Assembly (NCBI GenBank): GCA_035236585.1
Contig: CP141132.1
Location: 41,295,880-41,359,879 of the forward strand
Direction of reading: 5' to 3'
DNA from: Warburgia ugandensis
Taxonomy: Eukaryota; Streptophyta; Magnoliopsida; Canellales; Canellaceae
DNA: 64,000 bases
The position numbers and the translations under genes are program-made. This document shows, piece by piece, positions 62,434 to 64,000 of the stretch (the stretch's first letter is position 1; each line of letters begins with the position of its first letter). The notes under the pieces are model-generated. The model searched no databases. It was given only the letters and a program-made list of their open reading frames with translations, and was not told the origin of the DNA.

Positions 62434-62656
62434 TGTGACAGCCTGAGGCCCAGTGTGATATTGTCCGCTCTAGGCTGAGGCCCGAACGGTTTTAAAATGA
62501 GTCACATTAGGGAGAGTCCATCGCGACTCTTATCAATAGCCCAGGAACTTTCCCCCTTCCGATGTGGGACTAACTCTCAAGCCTCACCTTGCCTAGAAGC
62601 CTGCCAGCCTCCTGGGCCCGCCCACATCAGCCTGCCCTCATCAGCCAAGGCTAGCC
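62434..62656 (-). mobile_element. TRIM-like LTR segment joined to the Tekay leader
   Basis: In plus orientation it reads TGTGACAGCCTGAGGCCC, GTGATATTGTCCGCTCTAGG, GAGGCCCGAACGGTTTTAAA, AGGGAGAGTCCATCG, CGACTCTTATCAATAGCC, CCGATGTGGGACTAACTCTC and AAGCCTCACC. This is the same element order as the 16-44 kb units but much closer to the form common across plant genomes. It begins exactly where the outer leader meets the Tekay LTR. A GC-rich tail (GGGCCCGCCCACATCAG...) follows, and then the second gag piece. Confidence 0.75.
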
Positions 62657-63020
62657 ATTCTAAGTTCATAAATTCTTTTTCCTTATGTTTTCTTACGTGT
62701 TTAGGATAATATTTGTCATTAAAGACCTTTTTAAATTCTTCCCATCCTATTGTTTCTTGCTGGTCAAAATAAGTCCTTTCTGTTGTTTCCCACCATAAGG
62801 TAGCCTATCCCCTAAACACAAACGTGGCCACGGGTACCTTTCTTTCTTCAGCTATGTTAATGGCTTTAAATATCTTTTCAATATCAATTAACAATTTTTC
62901 AGCTATAGATGCTTCATCTTCTCCTGTGAATGAGGGAGCTAATTTCTGAAACCTTTCTAACTGAACCTCAGTCCTATCTATTGCTTTATCAGGGGAAGGA
63001 TCTCGTGTGGTAGGGGTTTG
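62657..63020 (-). mobile_element. Partial gag copy, Tekay
   Basis: From CTAAGTTCATAAATTC to GGTAGGGGTTTGGGTA it repeats 61,795-62,155 in the same orientation with modest divergence. It is a truncated duplicate and ends at the join with the inverted protease segment. Confidence 0.8.
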
Positions 63021-63331
63021 GGTATCTCCAAGATGTCCCCGTTTTGGTCAATCTTATTCACTTAGAGATGAATGACTTCGACGCCATCCTAGGTATGGAC
63101 TGGCTAGCCCTTCATCAAGCCTTTGTTGATTGCCACCAGAAACGTGTCACTTTTACCCTACCTAATGGAGACACTTCAACCCTCCAAGGAAGAAAGGATT
63201 ATTCTAGAGTGTGTGTTATTTCTGCCATGAAAGTAGTTAAGCACATTGCTCAGGGATGTCCCTTCTTCTTGGCCAAGATTGAATTTGTCGAGAGTCCCCA
63301 ACCAAAGCTAGAGGGTGTCGAGGTAGTCTAA
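63021..63331 (+). mobile_element. Inverted partial protease copy, Tekay
   Basis: This is the only plus-oriented Tekay piece. It reads MVNLIHLEMNDFDAILGMDW, LALHQAFVDCHQKRVTFTLP and AQGCPFFLAKIEFVESPQ, the inverted counterpart of 60,780-61,070. The open frame at 63,044-63,331 is this fragment, not a host gene. Confidence 0.85.
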
Positions 63332-63956
63332 GAATTTCCTTCTATTTTCTTTCGTGTTTAGGATAATATTTGTCATTAAAGACCTTTTTAAATTCTTCCC
63401 ATCCTATTGTTTCTTGTTGGTCAAAATAAGTCCTTTCCACCGTTTCCCACCAAAAGGTAGCCTCTCCCCTAAACACAAACATGGCCACTAGTACCTTTCT
63501 TGCTTCAGCTATGTTCATGGCTTTAAATATCTTTTCAATATCAATTAACCATTTTTCAGCTATAGATGCTTCATCTTCTCCTGTGAATGAGGGAGCTAAT
63601 TTCTGAAACCTTTCTAACTGAACCTCAGTCCTATCTATTGCTTTATCAGGAAAAGGATCATGTGCTGTAAGGGTTTGGATTTGTTGATTACTCATGTATT
63701 GTTCCATGTGCAGTAGGAATCACTGGAATAATTCAGCCATCCCATTGCCCGACCCAGTGGAGTCCACTGGTGGGGCTTCGGGTCTTGGAGCATCGCTTAC
63801 TTTCTTTCTAGGCATCTGTAAATCACAAGGTAATTCACAAGACCTTAGTATGTGTTATCATATTACCCCTTAATCTTTCATGGACGAAACTTGCTTATAA
63901 GTTATTCTCCTCATAACTGGGCTGTGAGTAACGTCAAACCAGGCTCTAATACCAAC
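63332..63956 (-). mobile_element. Outer gag N-terminal copy, leader and primer-binding site
   Basis: The gag start (MEQYMSNQQIQTLTAH..., 63,342-63,707) is followed by the leader and the primer-binding site (GGCTCTAATACCAA at 63,942-63,955 in plus orientation). The Tekay LTR starts at 63,957. This is the side that keeps the normal gag-leader-LTR order. Confidence 0.82.
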
Positions 63957-64000
63957 TGTGACGACCCGAGTTTCATATGATGCAAATTTCATAAAAAGGC
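63957..64000 (-). mobile_element. Edge of Tekay 5' LTR
   Basis: TGTGACGACCCGAGTTTCAT and the bases after it match the opening of the LTR at 55,176. The rest lies outside the window. Confidence 0.8.

Larger units (their letters stand above)
55176..64000 (-). mobile_element. Ty3/gypsy Tekay (Del) chromovirus, broken, running off the right edge
   Basis: An LTR element in minus orientation. The 3' LTR is 55,176-57,858, a polypurine tract follows at about 57,859-57,872, and the polyprotein region is 57,880-62,184. The primer-binding site (TTGGTAT(T/C)AGAGCC type) is near 63,942-63,955, and the 5' LTR starts at 63,957 and leaves the window. Domain order on the minus strand is gag, protease, reverse transcriptase, RNase H, integrase, chromodomain. 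It is broken in many places (of the order of ten interruptions), and the gag/leader end is rearranged. No age is given from LTR comparison because only about 44 bp of the 5' LTR is visible. The two leader copies differ at roughly one position in twenty. Confidence 0.88.

Overview
The window looks like nuclear, repeat-rich DNA of a flowering plant, probably heterochromatin. The grounds are long-LTR Ty3/gypsy elements of the chromodomain-bearing Tekay (Del) type, primer-binding sites matching initiator-Met tRNA, a gag-protease piece of Tat/Athila type, a CACTA transposon with a Transposase_24-like multi-exon gene, TRIM-type mini-LTR repeats and a fragment of eukaryotic 18S rDNA. The species cannot be told. 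I found no intact host gene, no tRNA gene and no CRISPR array. Most short open frames in the window are chance frames in repeats.

Layout. (1) 1-9,190: two tandem copies of a ~3.2-kb unit whose minus strand reads as a decayed reverse transcriptase resembling group II intron RTs. The second copy is split by a 2,692-bp solo Tekay-type LTR (6,221-8,912) with a clean 5-bp target duplication. (2) 9,190-14,800: unclassified old DNA holding a LINE-type RNase H remnant (about 9.6-9.95 kb, minus) and two plus-oriented TRIM LTR relics (about 12.6-13.2 kb). (3) 14,806-16,045: a satellite of about 160-bp period. (4) 16,046-44,252: the dominant structure, a ~28-kb head-to-tail array of about 90 diverged TRIM-like units. 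Long units are ~315-335 bp and short ones ~200-245 bp. The array is interrupted by an AT-rich insert (17,588-18,020) and by a GC-rich repeat insert joined to a piece of antisense 18S rDNA (24,436-26,130). (5) 44,253 to about 49 kb, perhaps further: a CACTA-like element with a decayed left terminus, dense subterminal repeats and a broken Transposase_24 gene on the minus strand. (6) About 51.7-55.17 kb: an old Ty3/gypsy fragment of Tat/Athila type, minus strand. (7) 55,176-64,000: a Tekay chromovirus, minus strand, with its 3' LTR at the left and its 5' LTR running off the right edge. Its gag/leader end is rearranged: gag is present three times, a protease segment is inverted, and a TRIM-like LTR sits exactly at one primer-binding site.

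The history is one of nested insertion and tandem amplification, not of a working gene set. The most unusual features are the very large TRIM array, the rDNA chimera inside it, and the Tekay leader joined precisely to a TRIM-like LTR.
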